DNA from: PBB1 sp043749095 | GTDB lineage: Bacteria > Pseudomonadota > Gammaproteobacteria > Burkholderiales > Burkholderiaceae_C | Assembly (NCBI GenBank): GCA_043749095.1 | Contig: JAYVEB010000220.1 | Location: 1 to 28,395, forward strand | Length of the DNA: 28,395 bases | Direction: 5' to 3' | Part shown: positions 5,974 through 14,706 of the stretch, piece after piece | Numbering within the stretch: position 1 is the first letter of the stretch | Layout of the letters: each line of letters starts with the position of its first letter | The notes under the pieces: generated by a model | What the model was told of the DNA's origin: nothing | The model's database searches: none | The model's input: the letters and a program-made list of their open reading frames with translations, nothing else | Program-made: the position numbers and the translations under genes

Positions 5974-7854
5974 TCAGCTTGCTGCCACGGCAGGGTTTTC
6001 AGCAACAGGCGGCATGTCTTCGCGGGGCGCGGCGGTCTGGATCGGCTCGCCAGTGCGCAGCGCATCGCGTGCGGCGACCAGGGCCTCCTGCACGAGCTTG
6101 GGCGTCAGGTTGAGGCTGCGCGCGAAGCGCACCGCGACAGACTGGCGCGCTGCACCGCCTCGCACCGCCCTGTTCGCGGCGGCAGCGTCCACCGGCTCTG
6201 CAGACGGGTTCGATGCGGCATCGACCGCCTCGTTGGCCGCACTCGCGGTGATGCGCAGCACGTCGATGTCGGTGTCCGGCGTGCGCACCGGCAGATCGGT
6301 CGGCAGGCGGCGGATCATGTGCAGCATCTCGTCGCCCAGGCCCCAGTGGCGCGCCACGGCAGCGCCTAACGCCTCAATGTCGATGCCCAGCACGGCGAAC
6401 GAGGCATCCGATTCGCTCCAGCCGGGTGTGGGCGGCGTGCTCTTCGGCGCATCAGCGGGCGGCGGCAGGCTGCGCATCAGCACGCGGACCTGCTCGTATT
6501 CGTCAGGAAAATGGTATTGCGCCAGCAGGCGTCCCAGGTTCTGCAGCACCGTCACCAGGTACACCACCTCGGCGTCGTAGCCAGCCGGACGCAGGGCCTG
6601 CGCGGTGTAGCCCGCCAGACGCACCCGGTCCATCAGCGCGCGCAAGGCCTGTGCGCCACTTTCCGACAGCGGGCCGGGCCACTGCCGCAGGCTGTTGGCA
6701 GCCTGGCGCACGCCGTTCAGGCCGATCAGCGCGATCGCGCGTCGGATCGTCAGCACCGGCGCCGCGCCTGACGCCTGGGTGCCTTGCACATGCGCCGAGT
6801 TGACCTCACGCAACAGCTCGAAGGTCAAGGCCATGTCACGCAGGATGTGGCGTGAAATCTCCTCGGTGTGGTGGCCGTCCATCGCCGCCAGGCGCTCGAC
6901 GCGGCCACTCATGCCGGCCAGCGCGGGCAAGGCGCCCACGGTGCGCAGCCGGTCCAGCATCAGTTCGAGCGGGCCGTCACCGCCCAGCGCTTCGGCCTCC
7001 AGCCAGCCCTGCAGCGCGCGCAGGAAGGTGCGGGCGCTAAGATAGCGCTGGCGGGCTTGCCCGGCGGTGCTGCGGTTGGCGATCGCGCGCAGGGCCTCGG
7101 GAATTGGATGCACCGTGTTCCACGGCAGGCGGACCAGCTCACGGCCGTAGGGCGGCAGTCGGCGCAGGGCCTTGCAGATGTCCGGTTCGTCGAGCACCGG
7201 CGCGCCGCTGAGCAGCTGGTGCAGCAGCAGGCCGCAGGCGAGCACATCGCGCTCGGCGGCTTCACGCTGGGCACGCAAGGCGTCGGCCTCGACCAGTGTC
7301 GCGTGATCGACACCGCGCTTGGCGGGATCGGCCACCGGCGTGCCCTGGCCGCTGGCGGTGGCCAGCGCCATCACCTGCACGCGGCCCGTCTCGCTGATCT
7401 GCAGGCTGTGCAGCTGCAAGTCATGGTGGGCCATGCCGGACTCGTGTGCAAAGGCCAGGCCTTCCAGCACCTCGCAGACCCAGCGCACGGCTTCCACCGG
7501 CGACGTATTCGGGTGCTCGACCAGCCATTCGCCGAGCGTGACGCCGCGCGCCCGGTCGGCCGCCAGATATGGCCACTGTTCCTGAACACCCACCTCAACG
7601 CCGGGTACCAGGTTCGGATGGTCGAGCCGGGCCGCCTGCTTGACCTGGGCCAGCCAGCGTTCCAGCGTGGCCGCATCCATGGGCTGTACCCGAGGCAGCG
7701 TCAGCACCAGCTGCTGCTGGATCTGCGGGTCCAAGACCAGCCAGACCATGCTGCCGTCGCTCTTGCCCAGCAGCTTCAACAACTCGAAGCGGCCGAAACT
7801 GCGGCCGAGCGAGCTCGGTCGTGTGTGGGCCGGGGAAGACGCCGCGTCGGTCAT
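5974..7854 (-). CDS. Pseudokinase-HDOD protein, paralogue of the downstream kinase
   Basis: A protein of 626 aa. Its N-terminus aligns with the downstream kinase (GRFELLKLLG...VWLVLDP against SRFELRRVLG...VWLAFDP), but the catalytic motifs are gone. The glycine loop reads LGKSDGSMV, the VAVK lysine is replaced (LVLTLPR), HRDLKPSN has become HHDLQLHS at 143-150, and DFG is absent (VMALA near 161). The kinase-like part spans about 20-255. The HDOD domain follows (LPALAGMSGRVERLA, ILRDMALTFELLREVNSA). There is no GAF domain. The ATG at 7854 is chosen because it precedes the conserved region by about 20 residues; its Shine-Dalgarno is weak. It lies 10 nt upstream of the active kinase and is probably co-transcribed. 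By analogy with other pseudokinases it may be a scaffold or allosteric partner (inference). Confidence 0.9.
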   Translation of the reverse strand: MTDAASSPAHTRPSSLGRSFGRFELLKLLGKSDGSMVWLVLDPQIQQQLVLTLPRVQPMDAATLERWLAQVKQAARLDHPNLVPGVEVGVQEQWPYLAADRARGVTLGEWLVEHPNTSPVEAVRWVCEVLEGLAFAHESGMAHHDLQLHSLQISETGRVQVMALATASGQGTPVADPAKRGVDHATLVEADALRAQREAAERDVLACGLLLHQLLSGAPVLDEPDICKALRRLPPYGRELVRLPWNTVHPIPEALRAIANRSTAGQARQRYLSARTFLRALQGWLEAEALGGDGPLELMLDRLRTVGALPALAGMSGRVERLAAMDGHHTEEISRHILRDMALTFELLREVNSAHVQGTQASGAAPVLTIRRAIALIGLNGVRQAANSLRQWPGPLSESGAQALRALMDRVRLAGYTAQALRPAGYDAEVVYLVTVLQNLGRLLAQYHFPDEYEQVRVLMRSLPPPADAPKSTPPTPGWSESDASFAVLGIDIEALGAAVARHWGLGDEMLHMIRRLPTDLPVRTPDTDIDVLRITASAANEAVDAASNPSAEPVDAAAANRAVRGGAARQSVAVRFARSLNLTPKLVQEALVAARDALRTGEPIQTAAPREDMPPVAENPAVAAS

Positions 7855-7986
7855 GTTCAGGGTTGTCGGATGTTCCCTATTGGAAACGCGCACCGCCGCA
7901 GGCCAAGCCGTGAAATCGTGGGCGTTTGCGGTGCATTTGCCAGGGATTTGGCCTCGCGACCCGCCTGCAGCGTGGCTTTCGGGCCT

Positions 7987-10900
7987 TCAGCCCGGCTCGA
8001 TCACTGCACCGCTGCCGGTGATGAACGCCCCCCGGACGATCTCGCCGGGTTGCAGCCGGGACACCGCTCGCTGGTAGCGCGCCAGCTGTTGCCGGTAGGC
8101 GTCGAGTTGATCGGGCGCATGGCTGAGCTTGTAGTCGAGCACCCACCAGGTTTCGGGCTCATCCTCGGTCACTCGCAGATGCACCAGGCGATCGATGCGC
8201 AACAGCTCGCCGCCGTCGACCACGCTGACTTCGTTGGCTGCCCAGATCAGTCGCTGGGCGTTGAAAAACCGCTGGCAGGCGGAGCTGCGCAGGATCGCAC
8301 CGGCGATTCGCAGAACGGCCGAGCTGTCGGTACCGAATTCGCGGGCGGCGGCAGCACATAGCGTGTCGAGTGCGATGGGTTCCGGTGCATCGCGCCGCAC
8401 GGCCCATTCAAGCACCCTGTGCACCGCCTGGCCGAGGCGGCTGGTCTCGCTGTCCCGGTTCGATACGTCGCGCTCGTCGCGCGGTGCGGCTGCCGTCGAT
8501 GCCGTGGCCTGCCAGGTTGGCAGCACCTGCACGCGTGCCGGCGGGATCGCCGCGTCCAGCGCCACCGGGTCGGCCTGCACCGGTGACCACATGACTGCAT
8601 GCGGCTCCAGCCGTTGCCACCACGACGCTGCCGTCGGTGCGCCGTAAGGCACGGTGCCGCTGATCACGATGCGGTGCTTGGCGCGGGTCATCGCGACGTA
8701 CAGGCCGTTGAGTTCCTCGCGGCGCCGTGCGGCCTGCTCGTCCGCGAACAGCGGTGCCAGCAACGGCGGACACCTGGACTCGGCGTAGACGAAAGCACAG
8801 GTCAACGGATGCGTGGAGTGCACCGGCCAGTGCACCAGCAAGGACGCCGTGTCGGCTTTCGGCGGCTCGGGCTGGGTGTCCATCACGAACACGACCTCGG
8901 CTTCCAGGCCCTTGGCACCGTGGATGGTCAGCAACTGCACGGCGTCAGGCTGCGCGGGCACGGTGATGGTCAGCCGGCGACGGCGCAGGGCGCGCACGAA
9001 GTTGTAGGGCGTCGCGCCGCGCGCGCCGTCCAGGCTCAGCGACTGCGCCAGCAAGGCCTCGATCGCCGCCTGTGCTGCGGCGCGACGCACCGGCGGCACG
9101 GCGGCCAGCGTGCGCGCCATCACGTCGCCTTCGCTGACGATGCGGTCGAGCAGGTCGTGCGGCGGCAGCACGCGGGCGGCCTGTTGCCATGCACTGAGCA
9201 ACTCGCGGGCACGTTGCAAGGCTGCGTTCGGTTCGGGCAGGTCGTGCAGCGCGTGCCACCAGCCGAGGGGATCGGTGCGGCGGCGCGGCGCGGCGTCTTG
9301 GGCAGAGAGATCATCGTCGAACTCATCCGCATCGCCCGCAGCAGTGGATTCAGTATCGACTGCGGCCTGGGTGGCGGCACTCCCGACCGCATTCGCTACT
9401 GCAGTCGCAAGCCGCACCAGGTCGTCGTCGCTGCAGCCGAAGATCGGGCTCTTCAACGCCTGTGCCAGCGAAAGCGCATGGCCAGGCGAGGCCAGCACAT
9501 CGAGCACGGCGACCAGATCGCGCACCTCGGGCGCGTCCTGCAGCAAGGCCTGCTCCACGGCCGCGCATGGCACGCCGAGCGCAGCCAACGCGGCAGCCGC
9601 CAGCCGCAGCGACTCCCGCTTGCGGCACAGCACCTGGACCTCGCCGGGCGACACGCCGCCGGCCAGCACCTCGTGCACCGCCCATGCCACGCTGTCGGCC
9701 TCCTGCTGGCGCAGCCGCTGCTCAGGCTCGAGGCGTGGCACGGCCAGCGTGTCGCGCCAGGGCTCATCCACTTCATCGCTGCTGCGGTCTTTCGGCTCGC
9801 GCAGCACGGCCTGAAGCCGGCTGACGCCCGCACCGGGGACGGGGCCCAGCGATGTCGAGTGCGGCCGAAAGCCAGTGAATTGGCCGTCGATATCCGCCTG
9901 TTCAAACACCGTATTCAGCACCGCCAGCACCTCGGGCGCGTTGCGCCGCGTGTGGTCGCAGCTGAGCACTCCCCCTGCCAGGCCCTGTTGCACGAAGTCG
10001 CGCGCGGCCTCGAAGACCTTGGGCTCGGCGCGACGGAAGCGGTAGATGCTTTGCTTGGGGTCACCGACGATGAAGACGCTGGGTGGGCGCTGCCCGCTGG
10101 CACCACCGCCCGCGCCGGCATAGCCCGACAGCCAGGCCGCCAGCGCATGCCATTGCAAGGGGCTGGTGTCCTGGAACTCGTCGATCAGCAGGTGGCGCAC
10201 CCGCGCATCGAGCCGCTGCTGCACCCAGCCCGACAGCGCTGAATCCCCGAGCAGCGCGACCGCGCAGCGTTCGAGGTCGGCCATCTCGACCAGCCCGCGA
10301 GACCGTTTGTACGCCGCGAGTTCAGCGAACAACACCCGCGACAGACGCACCATGCGCATGTGCTCGTCGTGTGCCTCGTGCTGCGCCACCGCATCGCGCA
10401 AGATGGTCAGCCCATCGATCGCGGCCTGCTGCAAGGCGCTGTCGCCGAGACCCTTGCGGGGCGTGTCGGTCTTGGTGAACAGCGCCGACCACAGTGCATC
10501 GAACACGGCGGCGGCCGGTGACGCTTCCACCGTCAGCGCGGCTTCGATCGCGCGCGCCGCATCGGCAGCTTTCTTGCCACCCGCCGCACCCAAGGCCCGG
10601 GCGCAGCGCTGCAGCGTCTGCCGCAATTCGGATGACTGCACCCACTGCGTCGGATGCGCCGCGGGATCGGCCTCAGGCCACGGCGCTGTCGGCGGTGCCA
10701 CGCTGGGTTCGAGCGTGCCCGCCGCGTCGGCGAGTTCGATCTCGACACGCTTGGCCCAGGCCGCATCCAGCCATTTGCGCAGCTGCGAGCGGCCGCGGCG
10801 TTGCACCAGCTGGTGGTAGTCGGTGCGCAGCGTCTCGTCAGCGACGACTGCCGCATGGAAGCGTCGGTACACCTCGCTTTCGTGGTCGGCAATGTCCTCG

Positions 10901-11403
10901 ACGATCTGCGCATCGCGCTGCACGCCGAGTTCGATCAGAAGATCGAGCGGTGACGCCTTCAACAACTGAGAGAACCAGGCGTGGAAGGTGCGGATCTCGA
11001 CCGACCGGCCCGCCTGCTGCAAGCGCTGTTGCAGGCCAGCCAGCGCGGGCGCCAGCGCCTGTGCGGTGGCAGCGTCGAGCCCACGCTGCTGCAGGGCGAG
11101 GACACGATCGGCATCGCTGCCGCCATCGGTCGACAGCGCCGTCAGCCACTCGTTCAGCCGCGCGCGCATCTCGCCGGCCGCCTTGCGGGTGAAAGTGATC
11201 GCGAGGATCTCCTGAGGCTGGGCGCCGTCGAGCAGCGCACGCACGATGCGCGAGACCAGCATCCAGGTCTTGCCGGCACCCGCGCAAGCCTCGACGACGA
11301 CATGGCGGCGCGGGTCGCAGGCCACCGCGTAGAACGCATCGGCGCTGACCAGCGCGCCATCGATGCGGTAGGCGGGTTGCGACAGGGCGATGGGCGCGCT
11401 CAA
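7987..11403 (-). CDS. addA: AddA-like UvrD/Rep-family helicase-nuclease (double-strand break repair)
   Basis: The helicase-nuclease subunit of an AddAB (RecBCD-equivalent) complex that resects double-strand breaks for RecA loading. From TTG at 11403-11401 the product is 1138 aa. That start overlaps the addB stop (TTGA) and has GGAG 9 nt upstream; a 62-codon in-frame extension reads as Arg/Pro-rich shadow of addB. SF1 motifs: EACAGAGKT (38-46), AITFTRKAAGEM (68-79), IDEFQD (407-412), GDPKQSIYRFR (447-457), TIHGAKGLE and YVAMTRAKHR further on. The C-terminus has a RecB-like PD-(D/E)xK nuclease core (RIDRLVHL, then VLDYKLS, then QLARYQ). The product is shorter than many RecB proteins but normal for beta-proteobacterial AddA. 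Confidence 0.93.
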   Translation of the reverse strand: MSAPIALSQPAYRIDGALVSADAFYAVACDPRRHVVVEACAGAGKTWMLVSRIVRALLDGAQPQEILAITFTRKAAGEMRARLNEWLTALSTDGGSDADRVLALQQRGLDAATAQALAPALAGLQQRLQQAGRSVEIRTFHAWFSQLLKASPLDLLIELGVQRDAQIVEDIADHESEVYRRFHAAVVADETLRTDYHQLVQRRGRSQLRKWLDAAWAKRVEIELADAAGTLEPSVAPPTAPWPEADPAAHPTQWVQSSELRQTLQRCARALGAAGGKKAADAARAIEAALTVEASPAAAVFDALWSALFTKTDTPRKGLGDSALQQAAIDGLTILRDAVAQHEAHDEHMRMVRLSRVLFAELAAYKRSRGLVEMADLERCAVALLGDSALSGWVQQRLDARVRHLLIDEFQDTSPLQWHALAAWLSGYAGAGGGASGQRPPSVFIVGDPKQSIYRFRRAEPKVFEAARDFVQQGLAGGVLSCDHTRRNAPEVLAVLNTVFEQADIDGQFTGFRPHSTSLGPVPGAGVSRLQAVLREPKDRSSDEVDEPWRDTLAVPRLEPEQRLRQQEADSVAWAVHEVLAGGVSPGEVQVLCRKRESLRLAAAALAALGVPCAAVEQALLQDAPEVRDLVAVLDVLASPGHALSLAQALKSPIFGCSDDDLVRLATAVANAVGSAATQAAVDTESTAAGDADEFDDDLSAQDAAPRRRTDPLGWWHALHDLPEPNAALQRARELLSAWQQAARVLPPHDLLDRIVSEGDVMARTLAAVPPVRRAAAQAAIEALLAQSLSLDGARGATPYNFVRALRRRRLTITVPAQPDAVQLLTIHGAKGLEAEVVFVMDTQPEPPKADTASLLVHWPVHSTHPLTCAFVYAESRCPPLLAPLFADEQAARRREELNGLYVAMTRAKHRIVISGTVPYGAPTAASWWQRLEPHAVMWSPVQADPVALDAAIPPARVQVLPTWQATASTAAAPRDERDVSNRDSETSRLGQAVHRVLEWAVRRDAPEPIALDTLCAAAAREFGTDSSAVLRIAGAILRSSACQRFFNAQRLIWAANEVSVVDGGELLRIDRLVHLRVTEDEPETWWVLDYKLSHAPDQLDAYRQQLARYQRAVSRLQPGEIVRGAFITGSGAVIEPG

Positions 11404-14033
11404 CGCGGCGCTCCGGCGGGCGCGACATCCGCCCATTGGTCGCGCCGACACAGGCCGCGCGCGTCGCAGTGGTCGCAGGCGGCGCCCTCGCCCAGCGCCG
11501 GCAGCGCCGCACCGCGCCGCAGGTGCGCCAGGTCGCGGCCCAGGCCTTCGACCAGCGCAATCGCGCTGCGCTCGACGTCGGGATGGCACACCTCGACGAT
11601 GGCTTTGGCGTCATCGAGCGACAGGTAGATCGCATCCAGCGGGCCGATCTCGCCAGCCACCCGGCCTTGCTCGATCGCCAGGGCCGCATAGAACGGCAGC
11701 TGGGTGTCTTCCTGCGGCTGCCTGACCTTGTCGCGCAGGCCTTGCGTGGCGCCGGTCTTGTAGTCGATCAGCTGCGTCACCGGGCCGGCATGTCCGCTCA
11801 GACTGTCGATGCGGTCGATCACGCCGTGCATCGCGATGCCTTGCCACGCTTCGGGATGCACCGTCCAGTCGCGCTCGCCGTCCAGCCACTGCGAGCCATC
11901 GCGGTCGCGCTGGTGCAGCCAGTCGATATAGCGTGGCGCGAAGCGTTCGAAGGTGGCTGCAAATGGCAGGAAATCGGCCTCGGCCAGGCCCAGCTCGGTC
12001 TGTGCTTCGATCGCGGCAGCGGCCAGCGCTGCGGCGTCTTCGTTCGATACACGGGGCTCGGCGCGCGCCAGATGAAAGCGGTGCAGCACCGCATGCAGCC
12101 AAGTGCCGTAGTCGCGCTTCTCCACGTCACCATCGAGTTCCTCGACGGCTTGCAAACCCAGCATGCGCAGCGCGAAGAAACGATAGGGACAGGTACGCAA
12201 CGCCTCGCAGGCGCTGGCGCTGAGGCGATCGGGCAGCAGCGTCGGGGCACTCGGCAGCGGCCTGGCGATCGGGCTCGGCGGCACCACCTGCTTGATGCGG
12301 GGGTCGGGCGCATCGATGCGCGGCTCGTGTCCGGCCTGGCGCCGCGCCGACACCAGCCGTTCGAGCCAGGGACTGGCCGACAGCGGCTCGCCATCGTCGT
12401 CGGTGCGGCGCAACAAGGTCACCGGCGCAACGCGCAGCGCCTGCGCGAACGCGATCAGCTCGCGATCGCGGCGCTGGGCTGCGGTCAACAGACACAGTGC
12501 CTTGGCCTCGGCATCGTTGAGCAGCGGATGCGGTGAGGGGGTCGCGCCGAGTTGCTTCTGGTCAGCACCGGGCCAGACAACGGCCGCGAACGGCCGCAGC
12601 ATCGCGCGCGCCGCCGGGATCACGATGACCGCCGGCGCCTCGGGCGAGGCCGGCACATAGCTCGCCTGCTCAAGCGCTGCATCGACCCAGCGGGCGTAAT
12701 CGGCCAGCGTCAGCACCTCGGGGTGGGCTGCCCAGAGTTCGGCGCCGGTCAGGTGCAGGGCGGACAGCACTTGCTGACCGGCCTCGTCATCGGCCAGCGC
12801 GGTGGCCAGGCCGCTGACTTGCAGCGCGGCCGACAAGCGCTGGCTCCACGCTGCCAGGGTTTGGGCGCCGGCGCCGCGCAACGGCTCGGCGGCCTGGGCC
12901 GCCAGCGCCCACAGCGCCGCAGCGGCAGCGGGCAGGCGCTGCGGGTTCACCGCCACCGGTCGTGACCACTGCTGGCGACGCAACGTGGCTTCAAGTACCG
13001 CCATCGCGCTGGACCCGAACGATTCGGTCACGGCCACTGGCCAGGCCTTGATCGAGTCCAGCACGTCGTCCACCGTGGCGGTTGGCGACGCCGCCCGCAG
13101 CAGCGCCATCACGCCCGCAGCAGCGCGGGTGGTCGACAAGGTCCAGCCAGTTTCGTCGCGCAGCGGCACGCCTTGTCGGGCCAGCAGCGCGCGCACCCGG
13201 CGTGCCAGCAGCCGGTCTTGCGCGATCAGCGCGACCGGTGTGCCGTGCTCCGCCACGTCGGCCAGCACCTGTGCGGCAGTGCGCTGCGCCTCGTCCTCGA
13301 AGCCGCTGCACACCTGAACCTGGAGGCGCGCCTGTGGCGCCACCGCGTGGATGGCATCGTCGCCGGGCGGGTCGACATCGATCCACAAGGCCGGGACGGC
13401 GGCTTCGTCAACGAGCCGCTGCGTCAGCGCATCGATGCCGCCCGCCTGCACAACGATCCAGGCCGAGGGTTGCCATGAAAACAGCACATCGGTCGGCGCT
13501 GCGGGTGTCGCTGCCGCCCATTCGAACGCGATGCGCGCCAGGTGACGCTCGGTGCTGCCGATGCCACCAACCGCACCCAGCGCGGCCCGGCCGGCGACGC
13601 GATGCGGCTCGCGTTGCGAAGGCGGCACGGCAGCCAGCGCGCGGGCGATGGCCTGGGCCGTCTGCGCCAGCGTCTGGGCTGCCTGATCGAAGGCGCGGGG
13701 ATCGCGGCGCAGCCAGGCGGCGAAGACCGACTGGCTACGTAGCAGCCGGCGCGCTGTCAGCGTGTCCAGCGCGGCATCGAAACGGATGTCGTCGCCCGAC
13801 GGGGGTTCGACCGGGGCGATGCTGCGGGCCAGCGTCTGCGTTGTCTCGACGCGCGGCATCCAGAGATCCCGGTGCACCCAGGCCCCGCGCGCGAGCGGCA
13901 GATGTTGCGAAAAGGGCACCAGAAACACCGCATCGCGCAGCGCCACGCCGCGCTCGCCGGCCCATCGCACAGCGGCGACCGCAGCCGCAGCCCAGGGGTC
14001 GCCACGCTCGTCCCAGAGAAAGATTTTCATCAT
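11400..14033 (-). CDS. addB: AddB-like PD-(D/E)xK nuclease subunit with Fe-S cysteines
   Basis: An 877-aa partner of the overlapping helicase gene. The N-terminal two thirds is a degenerate helicase-like region without a Walker A motif. The C-terminal third is a RecB-type nuclease: RIDSLSGH, LIDYKTGATQ and QLPFYAAL give the D, DxK and Q positions. Cysteines in CEALRTCPYRFF and in the terminal CDHCDARGLC are placed like the four Fe-S ligands of AddB proteins. Tandem ATGs occur at 14033 and 14030, and no clear Shine-Dalgarno separates them. The gene is divergent from trxA with a 120-bp gap. Alternative name in the literature for related proteins: RexB-like. The TTGA overlap with addA argues for stoichiometric co-translation. 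Confidence 0.9.
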   Translation of the reverse strand: MMKIFLWDERGDPWAAAAVAAVRWAGERGVALRDAVFLVPFSQHLPLARGAWVHRDLWMPRVETTQTLARSIAPVEPPSGDDIRFDAALDTLTARRLLRSQSVFAAWLRRDPRAFDQAAQTLAQTAQAIARALAAVPPSQREPHRVAGRAALGAVGGIGSTERHLARIAFEWAAATPAAPTDVLFSWQPSAWIVVQAGGIDALTQRLVDEAAVPALWIDVDPPGDDAIHAVAPQARLQVQVCSGFEDEAQRTAAQVLADVAEHGTPVALIAQDRLLARRVRALLARQGVPLRDETGWTLSTTRAAAGVMALLRAASPTATVDDVLDSIKAWPVAVTESFGSSAMAVLEATLRRQQWSRPVAVNPQRLPAAAAALWALAAQAAEPLRGAGAQTLAAWSQRLSAALQVSGLATALADDEAGQQVLSALHLTGAELWAAHPEVLTLADYARWVDAALEQASYVPASPEAPAVIVIPAARAMLRPFAAVVWPGADQKQLGATPSPHPLLNDAEAKALCLLTAAQRRDRELIAFAQALRVAPVTLLRRTDDDGEPLSASPWLERLVSARRQAGHEPRIDAPDPRIKQVVPPSPIARPLPSAPTLLPDRLSASACEALRTCPYRFFALRMLGLQAVEELDGDVEKRDYGTWLHAVLHRFHLARAEPRVSNEDAAALAAAAIEAQTELGLAEADFLPFAATFERFAPRYIDWLHQRDRDGSQWLDGERDWTVHPEAWQGIAMHGVIDRIDSLSGHAGPVTQLIDYKTGATQGLRDKVRQPQEDTQLPFYAALAIEQGRVAGEIGPLDAIYLSLDDAKAIVEVCHPDVERSAIALVEGLGRDLAHLRRGAALPALGEGAACDHCDARGLCRRDQWADVAPAGAPR

Positions 14034-14153
14034 CGTGGCGATAGGGAAACAGTGGTGGGGCAGAGCTTTGCGCCGCGAGGCGACGACCCCAATGTGTCAA
14101 AATCATTGTGCCTTGTCGCCCACCTCCGGGCCCGCTCGTACCGAGGATCCATC

Positions 14154-14483
14154 ATGAGCAGTGAACTGATCACACACACGTCCGACGCGTCTTTCGACAG
14201 CGACGTCATCAAATCCAGCAAGCCCGTTTTGGTGGACTATTGGGCCGAATGGTGCGGCCCCTGCAAGGCCATCGCGCCGATCCTGGACGAGGTGTCGAAG
14301 GCCTACGACGGCCGGTTGCAGATCACCAAGATGAACGTCGATGAAAACCGTGACGTGCCGGCCAAGTACGGCATCCGTGGCATCCCGACGCTGATGCTGT
14401 TCAAGGACGGCACACTGGCCGCGACCAAGGTCGGCGCGCTGACCAAGGCCCAGTTGACAGCGTTCATAGACGGCAACCTATAA
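14154..14483 (+). CDS. trxA: Thioredoxin
   Basis: A cytoplasmic dithiol-disulfide oxidoreductase of 109 aa, the normal length for Trx1. The active site WCGPC has its cysteines at 34 and 37. The cis-proline is P78 in RGIPTL, and the buried aspartate region DYWAEW is present. GAGG 7 nt before the ATG at 14154 fixes the start; the frame is open far upstream but without conserved sequence. The stop codon TAA is embedded in a TATAAT box that probably serves the next gene, rho. The gene starts divergently from addB. Confidence 0.97.
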   Translation: MSSELITHTSDASFDSDVIKSSKPVLVDYWAEWCGPCKAIAPILDEVSKAYDGRLQITKMNVDENRDVPAKYGIRGIPTLMLFKDGTLAATKVGALTKAQLTAFIDGNL

Positions 14484-14484
14484 T
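14454..14484 (+). promoter_or_regulatory. Candidate sigma-70 promoter for rho inside the end of trxA
   Basis: TTGACA at 14454-14459 and TATAAT at 14479-14484 both match the consensus exactly, with a 19-bp spacer, longer than the usual 16-18. The -10 box contains the trxA stop codon. Predicted transcription begins near 14491, giving rho an untranslated leader of about 215 nt. Confidence 0.6.
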
Positions 14485-14490
14485 CTGCAC

Positions 14491-14706
14491 GTTCGGGTGG
14501 GGCTCCCCGCTTCACCCCTTCAGTCGCCACCAACCTAGTTCTCGGGTTCAGGCGCACCAGCGATACCGCCTAACGACGAGCCGGCGGTTCAATCCCCGCC
14601 CTTCGGCTGTCCAGCGCGTCGTCATCGACTGCGCTTTGCACGGGCCCCTGACAGAGGGCGCCACAGCATCCGCCCCACCTCCGCCCTCCTTCCTGGTTAT
14701 GCCTCC
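14491..14706 (+). promoter_or_regulatory. C-rich rho leader, candidate rut/autoregulation region
   Basis: The 5' part has a GC hairpin (GGGTG 14495-14499 with CACCC 14513-14517, enclosing GGGG and CCCC). The 3' part (about 14664-14700) is a pyrimidine tract rich in C and poor in G, as expected of a Rho utilisation site. rho is known to be autoregulated by attenuation in its leader in E. coli; applying that here is inference. A 9-codon ORF (ATG at 14699, stop at 14725) overlaps the rho start out of frame. No Shine-Dalgarno precedes the rho ATG. Confidence 0.4.

Noticed and set aside
6868..10242. Long plus-strand ORFs (497 and 547 codons) opposite the pseudokinase and addA
   Set aside because: They are antisense to genes with full motif sets. 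In GC-rich DNA the opposite frame stays open by codon bias, and the translations show no domains.
11436..14044. Several plus-strand ORFs (up to 366 codons) opposite addB
   Set aside because: Overlap the coherent AddB reading frame fully and consist of Arg/Ala/Pro-rich low-information sequence.
14034..14153. Promoters for addB and trxA in the divergent gap
   Set aside because: A TTGCGC (14068-14073) and AT-rich CAAAAT (14098-14103) are present, but their spacing is wrong for a sigma-70 promoter, so no site is claimed.
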